A stretch of 64,000 nucleotides of DNA, from assembly GCA_965261015.1 (NCBI GenBank), contig CBDHCC010000002.1:682001-746000 (forward strand), read 5' to 3'. Of the stretch, positions 48,356-57,455 are shown one piece after another. The DNA comes from CBDHCC01 sp965261015 (GTDB taxonomy: Bacteria > Pseudomonadota > Alphaproteobacteria > Sphingomonadales > Sphingomonadaceae). The position numbers and the translations under genes are program-made. Below the pieces are notes generated by a model that saw only the letters and a list, made by a program, of their open reading frames with translations, was not told the DNA's origin and did no database searches. Position 1 is the first letter of the stretch; every line of letters starts with the position of its first letter.

Positions 48356-50478
48356 TCCGCGGCCGCCAATCCGTCCGCCAGGTCGAAGGGGGACGATTGG
48401 TGACGATCGGCCTGCGACACCGGCTCCGCGGCGCGCAGCGCGATCAGGATCCGCATCAGGTGGGCCAAGTCGCGCACCTCCAGCGTCACGTCGAACGAAT
48501 GGAAGCGCGTGTCCCGGGTCGTCAGTCGCAGGTTCAGGATGTTGGCGCCGGCGTGGGCGAAGACGCCGGCCATGGCGGCCAACGCGCCGGGTTCGTTCTT
48601 CAGCGTCACCTGCAGCCGCGATGCGCCCCCGCTGCGCCCATCCCAGGTCAGGTCCACCCAATCGCCGTCCCCGCTCTCCAAGAGCGCCGGGCAATCGATC
48701 GTGTGGACGGCCAGCGGCTGGTCGGCGTGACGCACGCCCACGATCCGGTCTCCCGGAATGGGCGAGCAACAATCCGCCAGGGTGAAGGCCATGCCGGGCG
48801 TCAGGCCGCCGATCGAGACGGGCTGACCCGGCCGTTCGGCCCGGTGCGGCGACAGGCGACGCTTGCCGGGCATCAGCGCGTCGAGCACCGCCCGGTCGTC
48901 CAGTTCCCGCCGCGCGACCGCGACGCGCAACTCGTCCTCCGAAGCCAAGCCCAGGCGCCGCGCGGCGGCGGCCACGGCATCGGGTTTGAGGGGCGAAGGC
49001 AAGCGCCCGGCGATCTGCACCAGCAGCTTGTCGCCAAGGGCGACCAGCTGGCCCTGTTCCTGCTGTTTGACGATCCGCCGGATCGCGGCGCGCGCTTTCC
49101 CGGTCACCACGAAGCTGAGCCAGGAGGGTTGCGGGCTCTGGCCGTCGGAGGTGAGCACCTCCACCTGATCGCCATTGGCGATCGGGCTGCGGAGCGGGAC
49201 CGTCTGTCCGTTGATCTTCGCGCCCACGGCGTGCCCGCCCAGTTCCGTGTGCACGGCATAGGCGAAGTCGAGCGCGGTCGCGCCCGTCGGCAGCGCTTGG
49301 AGGTCGCCCTTGGGCGAAAAGGCGAAGATCCGATCCTGATACATCGCCATTCGGGTGTGTTCGAGCAGCTCCTCGGCGGAGCCCGAACTCTTGGCGATTT
49401 CCATCAGGTCGCGCAGCCAACCGACCTGGCCATCGGGCCGCGCCTCGCCGGTCTTGTAGGCCCAGTGAGCGGCCAAGCCGTATTCCGCCTGCCGGTCCAT
49501 GTCCGCCGACCGGATCTGCACCTCGATCCTGACGCCCGCCTGGATGACGGTGGTGTGGATCGAGCGATAGCCGTTGCGCTTGGGCGTCGAGATATAATCC
49601 TTGAACCGATCGGGCACCGCTGGGAAGCGCGCGTGGATCAGGCCCAGGGCGCGATAGCAGTCGCCCGTCGTTTCGCAGATCACGCGGAACGCCATGATGT
49701 CGGACAGCTGCTCAAAGGCGACGTGCCGCTCCGCCATTTTTCGCCAGATCGAATAAGGCGACTTCTCGCGCCCGGAGACGCGCGCCGGCAGGCCATGTTC
49801 CGCCAGCAGTTGCTGCAACGTCGCGGCCAGATGTTCGACCTCCAGCCGGCCTTCCGACTTCAACGTGTCGCGGCGGCGCGTGATCGACTCGTGGGCCGCG
49901 GGCTCCGTCTCGCGGAAGGCGAGCTCTTCCAGCTCGCGCATCCACTCGTACAAGCCGATGCGCTCGGCGAGCGGCGCGTAGATGTCCAGCGTTTCCCGCG
50001 CGATCCGGCGTCGCTTGTCCTTCGACGAGACGAAATGCAGCGTGCGCATGTTGTGAAGCCGGTCGGCCAGCTTCACCAACAGGACACGGATGTCGTCCGA
50101 GATCGCCAGCAGGAACTTGCGCAGATTGTCGGCGGCCCGTTCGGACGCGGACCCGCCTTCCAGCTTCGTCAGCTTGGTGACCCCGTCGACCAGCCGCGCC
50201 ACCTCGTCGCCGAACAGGGCGGCGATGCCGGCGTGGGTGGCGCCTGTGTCTTCCACCGTGTCGTGCAGGATCGCGGTGACGATCGTCTCGGTGTCGAGCC
50301 GCAGCTCCGTCAGGATCCCGGCCACTTCGATCGGGTGGGAGAAATAGGGATCGCCGCTGGCCCGGACCTGCGTGCCATGCGCCTGGACGGAATAGACATA
50401 GGCGCGGTTGATCAGCGCCTCGTCGGCACCGGGGTCGTAAGCCTTGACCCGCTCGATCAACTCATATTGGCGCAGCAC
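48352..50478 (-). CDS. rsh: RelA/SpoT-homologue (p)ppGpp synthetase/hydrolase
   Basis: A 708-residue bifunctional Rsh. The N-terminal HD hydrolase shows HPIEVAGILTELRLD, HDTVEDTGATHAGI and KLADRLHNMRTL. The synthetase domain has YRSIHTTVIQAG and EVQIRSADMDRQAEYGLAAHWAYK. A TGS domain (FSPKGDLQALPTGATALDFAYAVH) and a C-terminal ACT domain (LQVTLKNEPGALAAMAGVFAHAGANI) follow. All HD and synthetase landmarks are intact, so both activities are expected, as in most alphaproteobacteria with a single Rsh. It lies 97 bases downstream of rpoZ; the omega subunit helps RNA polymerase bind ppGpp in some bacteria, which makes the pairing meaningful. Confidence 0.95.
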   Translation of the reverse strand: MLRQYELIERVKAYDPGADEALINRAYVYSVQAHGTQVRASGDPYFSHPIEVAGILTELRLDTETIVTAILHDTVEDTGATHAGIAALFGDEVARLVDGVTKLTKLEGGSASERAADNLRKFLLAISDDIRVLLVKLADRLHNMRTLHFVSSKDKRRRIARETLDIYAPLAERIGLYEWMRELEELAFRETEPAAHESITRRRDTLKSEGRLEVEHLAATLQQLLAEHGLPARVSGREKSPYSIWRKMAERHVAFEQLSDIMAFRVICETTGDCYRALGLIHARFPAVPDRFKDYISTPKRNGYRSIHTTVIQAGVRIEVQIRSADMDRQAEYGLAAHWAYKTGEARPDGQVGWLRDLMEIAKSSGSAEELLEHTRMAMYQDRIFAFSPKGDLQALPTGATALDFAYAVHTELGGHAVGAKINGQTVPLRSPIANGDQVEVLTSDGQSPQPSWLSFVVTGKARAAIRRIVKQQEQGQLVALGDKLLVQIAGRLPSPLKPDAVAAAARRLGLASEDELRVAVARRELDDRAVLDALMPGKRRLSPHRAERPGQPVSIGGLTPGMAFTLADCCSPIPGDRIVGVRHADQPLAVHTIDCPALLESGDGDWVDLTWDGRSGGASRLQVTLKNEPGALAAMAGVFAHAGANILNLRLTTRDTRFHSFDVTLEVRDLAHLMRILIALRAAEPVSQADRHQSSPFDLADGLAAAE

Positions 50479-50575
50479 CGCCTAACCTCCTGCCTGGTCA
50501 CGCGCACCCTGCGACGCTCGGCGCATCGGAAGCAAGGCTGCGCGACGGAGGAAGGAGCGGGTCGCCTGCGCCCGG

Positions 50576-50923
50576 TCAGGCTTCGTAGTCGGCACCCAGC
50601 CCCTGGTTGCGCGGCGGAACGGCGGCCGTCAGCCGCAGGGCCTCCGCCGACTGCGACAGCGAACCGATCTCGTCAGGCTCGACATCGTCGTCGTCGATCT
50701 GAACCTTTTGCAAGCCGCTGACCAGCGCTTCGGTGAGCGGCTTCGGCTTGGCCTTGTTCTCGGCGATCTCGCGCAGCGCCACGACCGGGTTCTTGTCGCG
50801 ATCGCGATCCAGATAGAGCGCGTCCCCGCCGGAGATCTGCCGCGCCCGCTGACCGGCCAGCAGGACGAGGTCGAAACGGTTGGGGATCTTGTCGACGCAA
50901 TCCTCGACGGTCACACGCGCCAT
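50576..50923 (-). CDS. rpoZ: RNA polymerase omega subunit
   Basis: A 115-residue omega subunit. The conserved core is RVTVEDCVDKIPNRFDLVLLAGQRARQISGG and NPVVALREIAENK. An acidic tail (DDDDVEPDEIG) extends it, as in other alphaproteobacterial omegas. AAGGAG lies 8 bases before the ATG. It heads a rpoZ-rsh-proC minus-strand run, a common alphaproteobacterial arrangement. Confidence 0.95.
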   Translation of the reverse strand: MARVTVEDCVDKIPNRFDLVLLAGQRARQISGGDALYLDRDRDKNPVVALREIAENKAKPKPLTEALVSGLQKVQIDDDDVEPDEIGSLSQSAEALRLTAAVPPRNQGLGADYEA

Positions 50924-51006
50924 GGGGCGGCTCCTTCAAATTTCACAGATTTTCGTACGGCCCGCTTCCTACCATGGCGCTGCCTCACACGCCAGTGCCA
51001 AGCGCT

Positions 51007-51645
51007 TCAGCCCTTGTGCGCCCAGTAAAGCTGCGCCGGCGGGACGTTCACCGGCTCGAAGGCGTGATCGATGCGCCCGAAGTGCGGGTCCAGGAAGCGC
51101 TTCACCTTGGGCGAGAACTGATAGACCAGGAACTGTCCGGCCGGGGCGAGCACCCGCTCCGTCGCCGCGGCGATCGCGGGGCCGACGCCTTCGGGAAGCG
51201 TGGAGAACGGCAGGCCGGAGAGCACATAGTCCGCCGCGTCGTGGCCGTGCGCGGCCACGATCGATTCGACGTCGGCGGCCGATCCGTGAACGGCGGAAAA
51301 GCGGCTGTCCGCGAACCGCCGCCGCAGATACTCCACGAAATCCGGGTTGGTGTCGATCACGATCAGCCGTCCGTCGCCCGGCAGCCGGTCGAGCACGGGC
51401 TGGCAAAAGGTGCCGACGCCGGGCCCGTACTCCACGAAGACGCGGCAGCGTCGCCAGTCGACCGGGCGCAGCATATGATCGATCAGCCGGCGCGACGACG
51501 GGATCACCGATCCGACCATCACCGGATGTTTCAGAAAGCCGGCCAGGAACACGCCTTTGTCGCCGAGATTGCTGGCGGCCCAGCGTGCCAGGCGGTCGCG
51601 CACGGCCATCAGGCGGCCGGCGGTTCGGGCGTTGGGGGAAGTCAT
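51007..51645 (-). CDS. Phospholipid N-methyltransferase-like SAM methyltransferase (PmtA-like)
   Basis: A 212-residue class I methyltransferase. The SAM loop is VEYGPGVGTFCQPVL, the ribose acid is in LIVIDTNPDFVEYL, and YVLSGLPFSTLP matches the catalytic loop of PmtA-type phospholipid methyltransferases, which also resemble rRNA adenine dimethylases. The N-terminal amphipathic stretch (GVFLAGFLKHPVMVGSVIPSS) would suit a membrane surface. It probably methylates phosphatidylethanolamine toward phosphatidylcholine, or another lipid. The ATG at 51643-51645 follows AGGACGGAG. It diverges from the MFS gene. Confidence 0.75.
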   Translation of the reverse strand: MTSPNARTAGRLMAVRDRLARWAASNLGDKGVFLAGFLKHPVMVGSVIPSSRRLIDHMLRPVDWRRCRVFVEYGPGVGTFCQPVLDRLPGDGRLIVIDTNPDFVEYLRRRFADSRFSAVHGSAADVESIVAAHGHDAADYVLSGLPFSTLPEGVGPAIAAATERVLAPAGQFLVYQFSPKVKRFLDPHFGRIDHAFEPVNVPPAQLYWAHKG

Positions 51646-51751
51646 GGATGCTCCGTCCTGTCGGGCGGCGAGGCCCTTTGCCCCTCGCCTACCCAAAGGA
51701 GGCGATGCAAGGCAAGCTTGCCCCGCCGCCATCGGCCGCTAAGCCTCGGGC

Positions 51752-53050
51752 GTGTCCAGCACCGTCGCCGCCGCGCCTCTGCCACCAGCCCGCATGGCGG
51801 TGCTGTTCGCCGTCATGCTGGTCGCGGCGGCCGGCAACACGGCGATGCAGAGCGTGCTGCCCGCCATCGGCACCCGCCTCGGCCTCGCCGACGTGTGGGT
51901 CAGCCTGGCGTTCAGCTGGTCGGCGCTGCTGTGGGTGCTGACCGCGCCGCGCTGGGCCCGCATCTCGGACCGGCGGGGCCGCAAGGCGCTGATGCGGCTG
52001 GGCCTGATCGGTTTCTCGCTCAGCATGACGGCCTGTGGGCTGGTGCTGTGGGCCGGTCTGGCCGGCTGGGTCGGCGCGGGCGTGTGCTTCGGGTTGTTCG
52101 CGCTCTTCCGCAGCCTCTATGGCGGCTTCGGGTCCGCCGCGCCGCCGGCGGTGCAGGCCTATGTGGCGGCGCGCACCGACGAGGCGGATCGGACAGGGGC
52201 CCTGTCGCTCCTCGCCTCCTCCTTCGGCCTCGGCACGGTGATCGGGCCGGCCGTGGCGCCCTTCCTGATTCTGCCCGTCGTGGGCCTGAGCGGCCCGATG
52301 CTGGCCTTCGCCGCCATCGGTGTCGTGGTGCTGGTGGCGCTCCGCCTCCTCCTCCCCGACGACACGCCCCGACACGCCGCGCGCGGGGGCGTGGCGGGGG
52401 AGCCGCTGTCCGGTTCGGGGGGTGCCGGGGCTCCGGTGCTCGGGTCCGACGAGGCGCAGCCCTTGTCCTGGCGCGACCGGCGCATCCGGCCCTGGCTGGT
52501 CGCCGGCCTGATCGGCGGCCACGCGAACGCGATGCTGCTGGGCGTCATCGGCTTCGTGGTGCTGGACCGGTTGCAGTTGCGCGCGACGCCCGAACTGGCG
52601 ACGGACCCAACCGGGCTGGTGCTGATGGCGGGCGCGGGCGCCACCTTGCTGGCGCAATGGGGGCTGATCCCCGGCCTGCACCTGTCGCCCCGCTCCAGCG
52701 TGCTAGCCGGAGCGGGGCTGGCGACGGCGGGCGTGGCGCTGGTCGGCGCGGCGAACGGGCTGCACGGCCTCGTCATCGGCTTCGCCGTCGCATCGCTGGG
52801 GTTCGGGCTGTTCCGACCCGGCTTCACGGCAGGAACCTCGCTCGCGGTCGGAGCGGAGGGACAGGGGAGCGTCGCGGGCAAGGTCACGAGCGTGAACGGC
52901 ATGGCCTACATCGTCGCTCCGGCGGTCGCGGTGGCACTTCATGACTGGAACGCGCCGGCCACCTTCTGGCTGATCGGCGGCTTGACGGCCGCGCTCGGCC
53001 TGTGGAGCGCCCGTGCGCTGGGCGGACGCGAACCGGCCACCCCGGACTGA
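51752..53050 (+). CDS. MFS-family transporter
   Basis: A 432-residue major facilitator with about twelve membrane segments. The loop 2-3 signature is RISDRRGRKALMRLG, and a weaker copy occurs in the second half. FSWSALLWVLTAPRWARIS and VIGPAVAPFLILP fit drug:H+ antiporter-like members. The substrate is unknown. The start is GTG at 51752. Its stop lies 25 bases from the convergent cdc48 stop. No adjacent regulator is evident. Confidence 0.85.
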   Translation: MSSTVAAAPLPPARMAVLFAVMLVAAAGNTAMQSVLPAIGTRLGLADVWVSLAFSWSALLWVLTAPRWARISDRRGRKALMRLGLIGFSLSMTACGLVLWAGLAGWVGAGVCFGLFALFRSLYGGFGSAAPPAVQAYVAARTDEADRTGALSLLASSFGLGTVIGPAVAPFLILPVVGLSGPMLAFAAIGVVVLVALRLLLPDDTPRHAARGGVAGEPLSGSGGAGAPVLGSDEAQPLSWRDRRIRPWLVAGLIGGHANAMLLGVIGFVVLDRLQLRATPELATDPTGLVLMAGAGATLLAQWGLIPGLHLSPRSSVLAGAGLATAGVALVGAANGLHGLVIGFAVASLGFGLFRPGFTAGTSLAVGAEGQGSVAGKVTSVNGMAYIVAPAVAVALHDWNAPATFWLIGGLTAALGLWSARALGGREPATPD

Positions 53051-53075
53051 ACCCCGGGGTGGCCGATCGCGCCCG

Positions 53076-55376
53076 CTACTCCCCGCCCTTTTCGCCGCGC
53101 GGGGTGAGCTGGCCGGGCATGACAAAGCCGATCGTGCCTTGCTGCAGCGCATTCTGCTTCAGCTTGTCGGCGATCTGAGCATATTCGCGGCTCATCTCGT
53201 CGCTCACCGAAGGCCGGCTCTCCTCCAGCGCGGCGTCGAAATCGGCCATCGACACGTCTTCAACGTCGAGCGACCGACGCAGCGCCAGCAGGCCCGCGCG
53301 GCGAACGACGTCCTCCAGATCGGCACCGGTGTAGTTCGCCGTCCGAGCGGCGACGGCATCCAGGTCGACATCGGCGCCGAGCGGCATCTTGGCCGTGTGG
53401 ATGTCCAGGATGCGTCGACGACCCGTTTCCCCCGGAACATCGACGTAGATCAGCTCGTCGAACCGACCCGGCCGCAACAGGGCCGGGTCGATCAGGTTCG
53501 GCCGGTTGGTGGCCCCGATCACCACGACCGACTGCCGATCCTCCAGCCCGTCCATTTCGGCCAGGATCGTGTTCACCACGCGCTCGGTGACCTGGGGCTC
53601 TCCCAAACCGCCGCCTCGCGCGGGGACCAGACTGTCCAGTTCGTCGATGAAGACGACGGTGGGCGCGACCTGCCGGGCGCGGGCGAACAGCCGGGCGATC
53701 TGCTGCTCGGACTCGCCGTACCATTTCGACAGAAGATCGGACGATTTGGTGGCGATGAAGTTCGCCTCCGACTCCCGCGCGACCGCCTTTGCCAGCAGCG
53801 TCTTGCCCGTTCCCGGTGGACCGTAGAGCAGGAATCCCTTGGCCGGACGGATGCCCAGCCGACGAAAGGCGTCCGGGTTGCGCAGCGGCAATTCGACGCC
53901 CTCGCGCAACCGTTCCGCCGCGTCGTCCAGCCCACCGATGTCCGCCCAGCGCACATCGGGCACCTGCACCATCACCTCGCGCATCGCCGACGGCTGCACC
54001 CGCTTCAGGGCCTCGCCAAAATCATCGCGCTGGACGGTCAAGTCGTCCAGAACCTCCGGCGGGATCGTGCCTTCCTCCAGGTTCAGGCGCGGCATGATCC
54101 GCCGCACGGCCTCGATCGCCGCCTCGCGGGCGAGCGCCGCCAGATCGGCTCCGACGAACCCGTAGGTCTGCCGCGCCAGCCCATCCAGATCGACGTCGCT
54201 CCCCAGCGGCATACCACGGGTATGAATGCCCAGGATCTCGCGCCGCCCCCGCTGATCGGGAACGCCGACGACGATCTCCCGGTCGAAACGGCCGGGCCGG
54301 CGCAGCGCCTCGTCGATCGCCTCCGGCCGATTGGTCGCGGCGATCACGACCAGGTTGGTGCGCGCCTCCAGCCCGTCCATCAGGGTGAGCAGCTGGGCGA
54401 CCAGCCGTTTCTCCGTCTCGCCTGGCGTCCGGTCGCGCTTGGGCGCGATCGAATCGATCTCGTCGATGAAGACGATCGCCGGCTGATTGGCCGCCGCCTC
54501 CTCGAAGATCTCGCGCAGCCGCTTTTCCGACTCGCCATAGGCGGACCCCATGATCTCCGGACCGTTGATCAGGAAGAATTCGGCGGCCGATTCATTGGCG
54601 ACCGCGCGCGCCAGCCGCGTCTTGCCAGTGCCCGGCGGGCCGTGCAGCAGAACGCCGCGTGGCGGGTCCACGCCCAGCCGCTGGAACAGCTCGGGATAGC
54701 GCAACGGCAGTTCGACCATCTCGCGCAGCTGATCGACCGTGTCGCCGAGCCCGCCGACATCGTCGTAGGTGACGTCGGTCCGGCGCAGCTCGCGCGGCTC
54801 CTGATACTCGGCGCGCAGCTCGATCTCGGTGTCGGCTTCGACGTGGACGATGCCCTTCGGCACCGTCTCGACCACCACCAGCCGCACCTCGGCCAGGGCA
54901 TAGGCCGGCGCGTTCAGCATCTGGCGCAGCTGCGGCGGCAGCCCGTCCTGCTGCACGCGCTGCTGTCCCGTCGTGGAGATGATGTCGCCGGCGATCATCG
55001 GGCGTTTGAAGAAGTTGCGCTTCAACGCCTCGCCCGAACCCTGCAGGCGAAGGTTCTCCTGCGCGGGGGCCAGCACGACGCGGCTGGCGGGCTTCGACTG
55101 CACCGGCCGCAACTCCACGTGATCGCCCGACCCAGCCCCGGCGTTGGCGCGCAACAGGCCGTCGAGACGCACGAGCTGAAGCCCCTCGTCCTCGGGATAG
55201 GGTGCGACCACCCGCGCGGGCGTGGAGCGCTTGCCCAGCACCTCGATCACGTCGCCCTCGCCCACGCCGAGCTGGGCCATGATCGCGCGCGGGATCCGCG
55301 CGATGCCGTGACCGGAATCCTCCGGTCGGGCGCTCGCCACCTGCAATTTGATCGTCTGTGTCTCCGCGTCGGCCAC
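53076..55376 (-). CDS. Cdc48/VAT-type AAA ATPase with two AAA modules
   Basis: A 766-residue double-ring AAA ATPase. Residues ~1-180 resemble the Cdc48 N-domain (ASARPEDSGHGIARIPRA; GVGEGDVIEVLGKR). Module D1 has GPPGTGKTRLARAVANES, IVFIDEIDSIAPKRD and arginine fingers in RRPGRFDREI. Module D2 has GPPGTGKTLLAKAVARES, VVFIDELDSLVPARGG and LRPGRFDELIYV. Cdc48 and archaeal VAT unfold ubiquitinated or tagged proteins for degradation. The protein ends GEKGGE and lacks a proteasome-docking HbYX end, and no proteasome gene is near. The GTG at 55374-55376 follows GAGGAG at good spacing. Bacterial members of this family are uncommon. Confidence 0.93.
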   Translation of the reverse strand: MADAETQTIKLQVASARPEDSGHGIARIPRAIMAQLGVGEGDVIEVLGKRSTPARVVAPYPEDEGLQLVRLDGLLRANAGAGSGDHVELRPVQSKPASRVVLAPAQENLRLQGSGEALKRNFFKRPMIAGDIISTTGQQRVQQDGLPPQLRQMLNAPAYALAEVRLVVVETVPKGIVHVEADTEIELRAEYQEPRELRRTDVTYDDVGGLGDTVDQLREMVELPLRYPELFQRLGVDPPRGVLLHGPPGTGKTRLARAVANESAAEFFLINGPEIMGSAYGESEKRLREIFEEAAANQPAIVFIDEIDSIAPKRDRTPGETEKRLVAQLLTLMDGLEARTNLVVIAATNRPEAIDEALRRPGRFDREIVVGVPDQRGRREILGIHTRGMPLGSDVDLDGLARQTYGFVGADLAALAREAAIEAVRRIMPRLNLEEGTIPPEVLDDLTVQRDDFGEALKRVQPSAMREVMVQVPDVRWADIGGLDDAAERLREGVELPLRNPDAFRRLGIRPAKGFLLYGPPGTGKTLLAKAVARESEANFIATKSSDLLSKWYGESEQQIARLFARARQVAPTVVFIDELDSLVPARGGGLGEPQVTERVVNTILAEMDGLEDRQSVVVIGATNRPNLIDPALLRPGRFDELIYVDVPGETGRRRILDIHTAKMPLGADVDLDAVAARTANYTGADLEDVVRRAGLLALRRSLDVEDVSMADFDAALEESRPSVSDEMSREYAQIADKLKQNALQQGTIGFVMPGQLTPRGEKGGE

Positions 55377-55426
55377 GGGATCTCCTCGTCTTGCCGGACC
55401 TGCCGGTCCGGGCGCAGAGATGGGAT

Positions 55427-55930
55427 CTAGGCCCGGCGCTGTCCACCCGTAGGCACCGGCCTGGCGCGGGTCTCCAGCATCAACGCGCAGGCGGGCGCGC
55501 ATCGGACGCTCGCGTGCACCCGCACCTCCGCACCCGCGTCCTCGCCCACGCAGATCAGGGTCGGGTCGACCCTCCTGGCTTCCGGAGTGGCGACCTTCAA
55601 GCGCTGGCTCTCGCACGCGCGGATCAGCTTGCCGAGCGCCTCGTCCTGCGACGGGACGGAGTAGCGCGCCGCCGTCGTCACCGCGCCGTCCGGGGACGGC
55701 CGCTGACGCAAAGCGAGCGGTGCGGAGTCGTAGCGCGCGTCCGCCACCAGACGCTCGATCAGCGCTCCCTTCGGCCCCAGCCCAGCGCGCGCCGCCCAGC
55801 CGGGGAAGACGCTCGACAAGGCGACGGACGAACCGACCACCAGGAAGGGAAAGCCGAACATGATCAGCAGGAACGCGATCAGGAAGCGGCGGGAGCGCCG
55901 TTGCCCGGCGGGGATCGATCCGGCTGCCAT
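55427..55930 (-). CDS. Membrane-anchored protein of unknown function
   Basis: A 167-residue protein with one N-terminal transmembrane helix (FLIAFLLIMFGFPFLVVGSSVAL) after a basic start (AGQRRSRR). A periplasmic part follows with three Cys (RACESQ, RCAPAC and LICVG). I recognise no family. The ATG at 55928-55930 starts the helix region; the frame stays open upstream but that segment crosses a strong terminator. It lies 50 bases upstream of cdc48 on the same strand and may share its transcript, so a functional link is possible but unsupported. Confidence 0.6.
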   Translation of the reverse strand: MAAGSIPAGQRRSRRFLIAFLLIMFGFPFLVVGSSVALSSVFPGWAARAGLGPKGALIERLVADARYDSAPLALRQRPSPDGAVTTAARYSVPSQDEALGKLIRACESQRLKVATPEARRVDPTLICVGEDAGAEVRVHASVRCAPACALMLETRARPVPTGGQRRA

Positions 55931-55958
55931 GGCCCCTGCCTTAGCGCGTCCGCGCCGC

Positions 55959-55995
55959 AATAAAAACGGGGCCGGTCCCCGAAGGGACCGACCCC
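55959..55995 (-). terminator. Intrinsic terminator on the minus strand
   Basis: A near-perfect 12-bp stem (GGGGTCGGTCCC on the minus strand pairing with GGGACCGGCCCC, loop TTCG) is followed by GTTTTTATT, the classical Rho-independent form. No recognised minus-strand gene ends here: the next one upstream, ppiB, ends about 1 kb away. Only an orphan frame ends at TAA just before it. Confidence 0.75.
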
Positions 55996-56114
55996 GAAGG
56001 TCATTAGGAGAGGATGCCTGAAAAGGCACGGTCGTTGTGCGCTGCAACATGTGCTTGTGCAACTGCGAAAAGCGCGATAGCGATTGCGTTTCGTGCATTC
56101 GTGGGAGCGCGATC

Positions 56115-56984
56115 ATGGCCCGTTTGCCACCGCTCAGCGCCGTGGAGGCCGCCGTGGCCGTCGCTCGGCTCGGATCGGTCAAGGCCGCGGCCGAAGACCT
56201 CGCGATCTCCGCGCCCGCCTGCACGCGACGCCTGCAGACGCTCGAACGCTTCGTGGGGCGACCGCTGTTCGACCGTCGCCACCAGTCGATCGCCCCCAAC
56301 GCGGAGGGCGAGCGGCTGCTGGCGGCCGTCGCCCCCGCGCTGGACGATCTGGGGGCGGCCATCGCGCGGTCGGTGGCACCCGCCACGCTGCTGCGGCTGC
56401 GCCTGGGCGTGCTGCCGCTGTTCGCCAGTCAGCGGCTGTTCCCGCGCTTGGGCGACCTGCGGGCGCGGGAGCCCGAGCTGCACCTGGACATCGACACCGC
56501 CCCCCAACCGCTCTCTCGCCTGGGCGACGGACTGGACGCCGCCATCGTGCTCGCCGACGGGATCGATCCCGTCTTCCATTCCGCGCGGCTGACGCGCGAC
56601 CGGATTTCGCTGATCGGAGATGCGAGCCATGCGGCGCGGGTCACCGAGCCCGCGGATGTCGGACGCATGACGGTTCTCCTCCACCGCGACATGGAGGGGG
56701 TGTTCGACGCCTGGTGCGAGGCGGTCGGACAGCAGGGGCTGAGGCCGGTCGCCACCGACCTGTTCGATTCGGGCCCGCTGATGCTGGAAGCCGCGGCGCG
56801 GGGCGTGGGGGTGGCCTTCATGCTGGACAGCCACCTGGCCGACGCCCACGACTCGCGGCTGCACCGTCTGCTGGACACCGACGTCGACAGCCCCGTGGGA
56901 TATTGGTTCGCCTGCCGGCCCCGCGCGCTCGCCTCCCCGCCCGTTCGCGCGTTCCATGACTGGCTCGTGGGAGTCAGGTTTTAG
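56115..56984 (+). CDS. LysR-family transcriptional regulator
   Basis: A 289-residue LysR-type regulator. The N-terminal winged helix-turn-helix shows VAVARLGSVKAAAEDLAISAPACTRRLQTLERFVGRPLFDR, the normal family layout. A periplasmic-binding-protein-like effector domain follows (~residues 90-289, with LRLGVLPLFASQRLFPRL). The domain order ArgP/GcvA-like is suggested by VGRPLFDRRHQSIAPNAEGERLLAAV. It may regulate a neighbour or act elsewhere; no adjacent target is obvious. The gene stands alone between a minus-strand terminator and ppiB. Confidence 0.9.
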   Translation: MARLPPLSAVEAAVAVARLGSVKAAAEDLAISAPACTRRLQTLERFVGRPLFDRRHQSIAPNAEGERLLAAVAPALDDLGAAIARSVAPATLLRLRLGVLPLFASQRLFPRLGDLRAREPELHLDIDTAPQPLSRLGDGLDAAIVLADGIDPVFHSARLTRDRISLIGDASHAARVTEPADVGRMTVLLHRDMEGVFDAWCEAVGQQGLRPVATDLFDSGPLMLEAAARGVGVAFMLDSHLADAHDSRLHRLLDTDVDSPVGYWFACRPRALASPPVRAFHDWLVGVRF

Positions 56985-56993
56985 CGCGACCGC

Positions 56994-57455
56994 TTAGCTC
57001 ACCACGGCCTTTTCGATGGTCCCCGGGTTCTTGGGCGGTTCGCCCACCGGCAGGTTGTCGACATTCTCCATGCCGTCCGTCACCTCGCCCCACACCGTGT
57101 ACTGGTTGTCCAGGAAGCGCGCGTCGGCGAAGCAGATGAAGAACTGGCTGTTGGCGGAGTTGGGGTTGTTCGTCCGCGCCATGGAGCAGGTGCCGCGCAC
57201 ATGCGGCTCCTTCGAGAATTCCGCCTTCAGGTCCGGCCGGTCGCTGCCGCCGCTGCCGGTGCCCGTCGGATCGCCGCCCTGCGCCATGAAGCCCGGGATG
57301 ACCCGGTGGAACTTGACGCCGTCGTAGAAGCCTTCGCGCGCCAGCTCGGTGATCCGCTGGACATGGCCGGGCGCCAGGTCGGGGCGCAGCCGGATCACGA
57401 CGTCGCCGCCGGAGGACAGGGTGAGCGTCAGGGTGTCGGCGTCGGTGTCGGCCAT
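56994..57455 (-). CDS. ppiB: Peptidyl-prolyl cis-trans isomerase, cyclophilin type
   Basis: A 153-residue cyclophilin accelerating proline isomerisation. The core shows FYDGVKFHRVIPGFMAQGGDP, the family's catalytic Arg in KFHRVIP, SMARTNNPNSANSQFFIC and LDNQYTVWGEV. No signal peptide is present, so it is cytoplasmic. Length equals a single minimal cyclophilin domain. The ATG at 57453-57455 is the start of the domain; the frame continues upstream only as antisense to mgtE. It diverges from mgtE, and its stop is 9 bases from the LysR gene's convergent stop. Confidence 0.95.
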   Translation of the reverse strand: MADTDADTLTLTLSSGGDVVIRLRPDLAPGHVQRITELAREGFYDGVKFHRVIPGFMAQGGDPTGTGSGGSDRPDLKAEFSKEPHVRGTCSMARTNNPNSANSQFFICFADARFLDNQYTVWGEVTDGMENVDNLPVGEPPKNPGTIEKAVVS

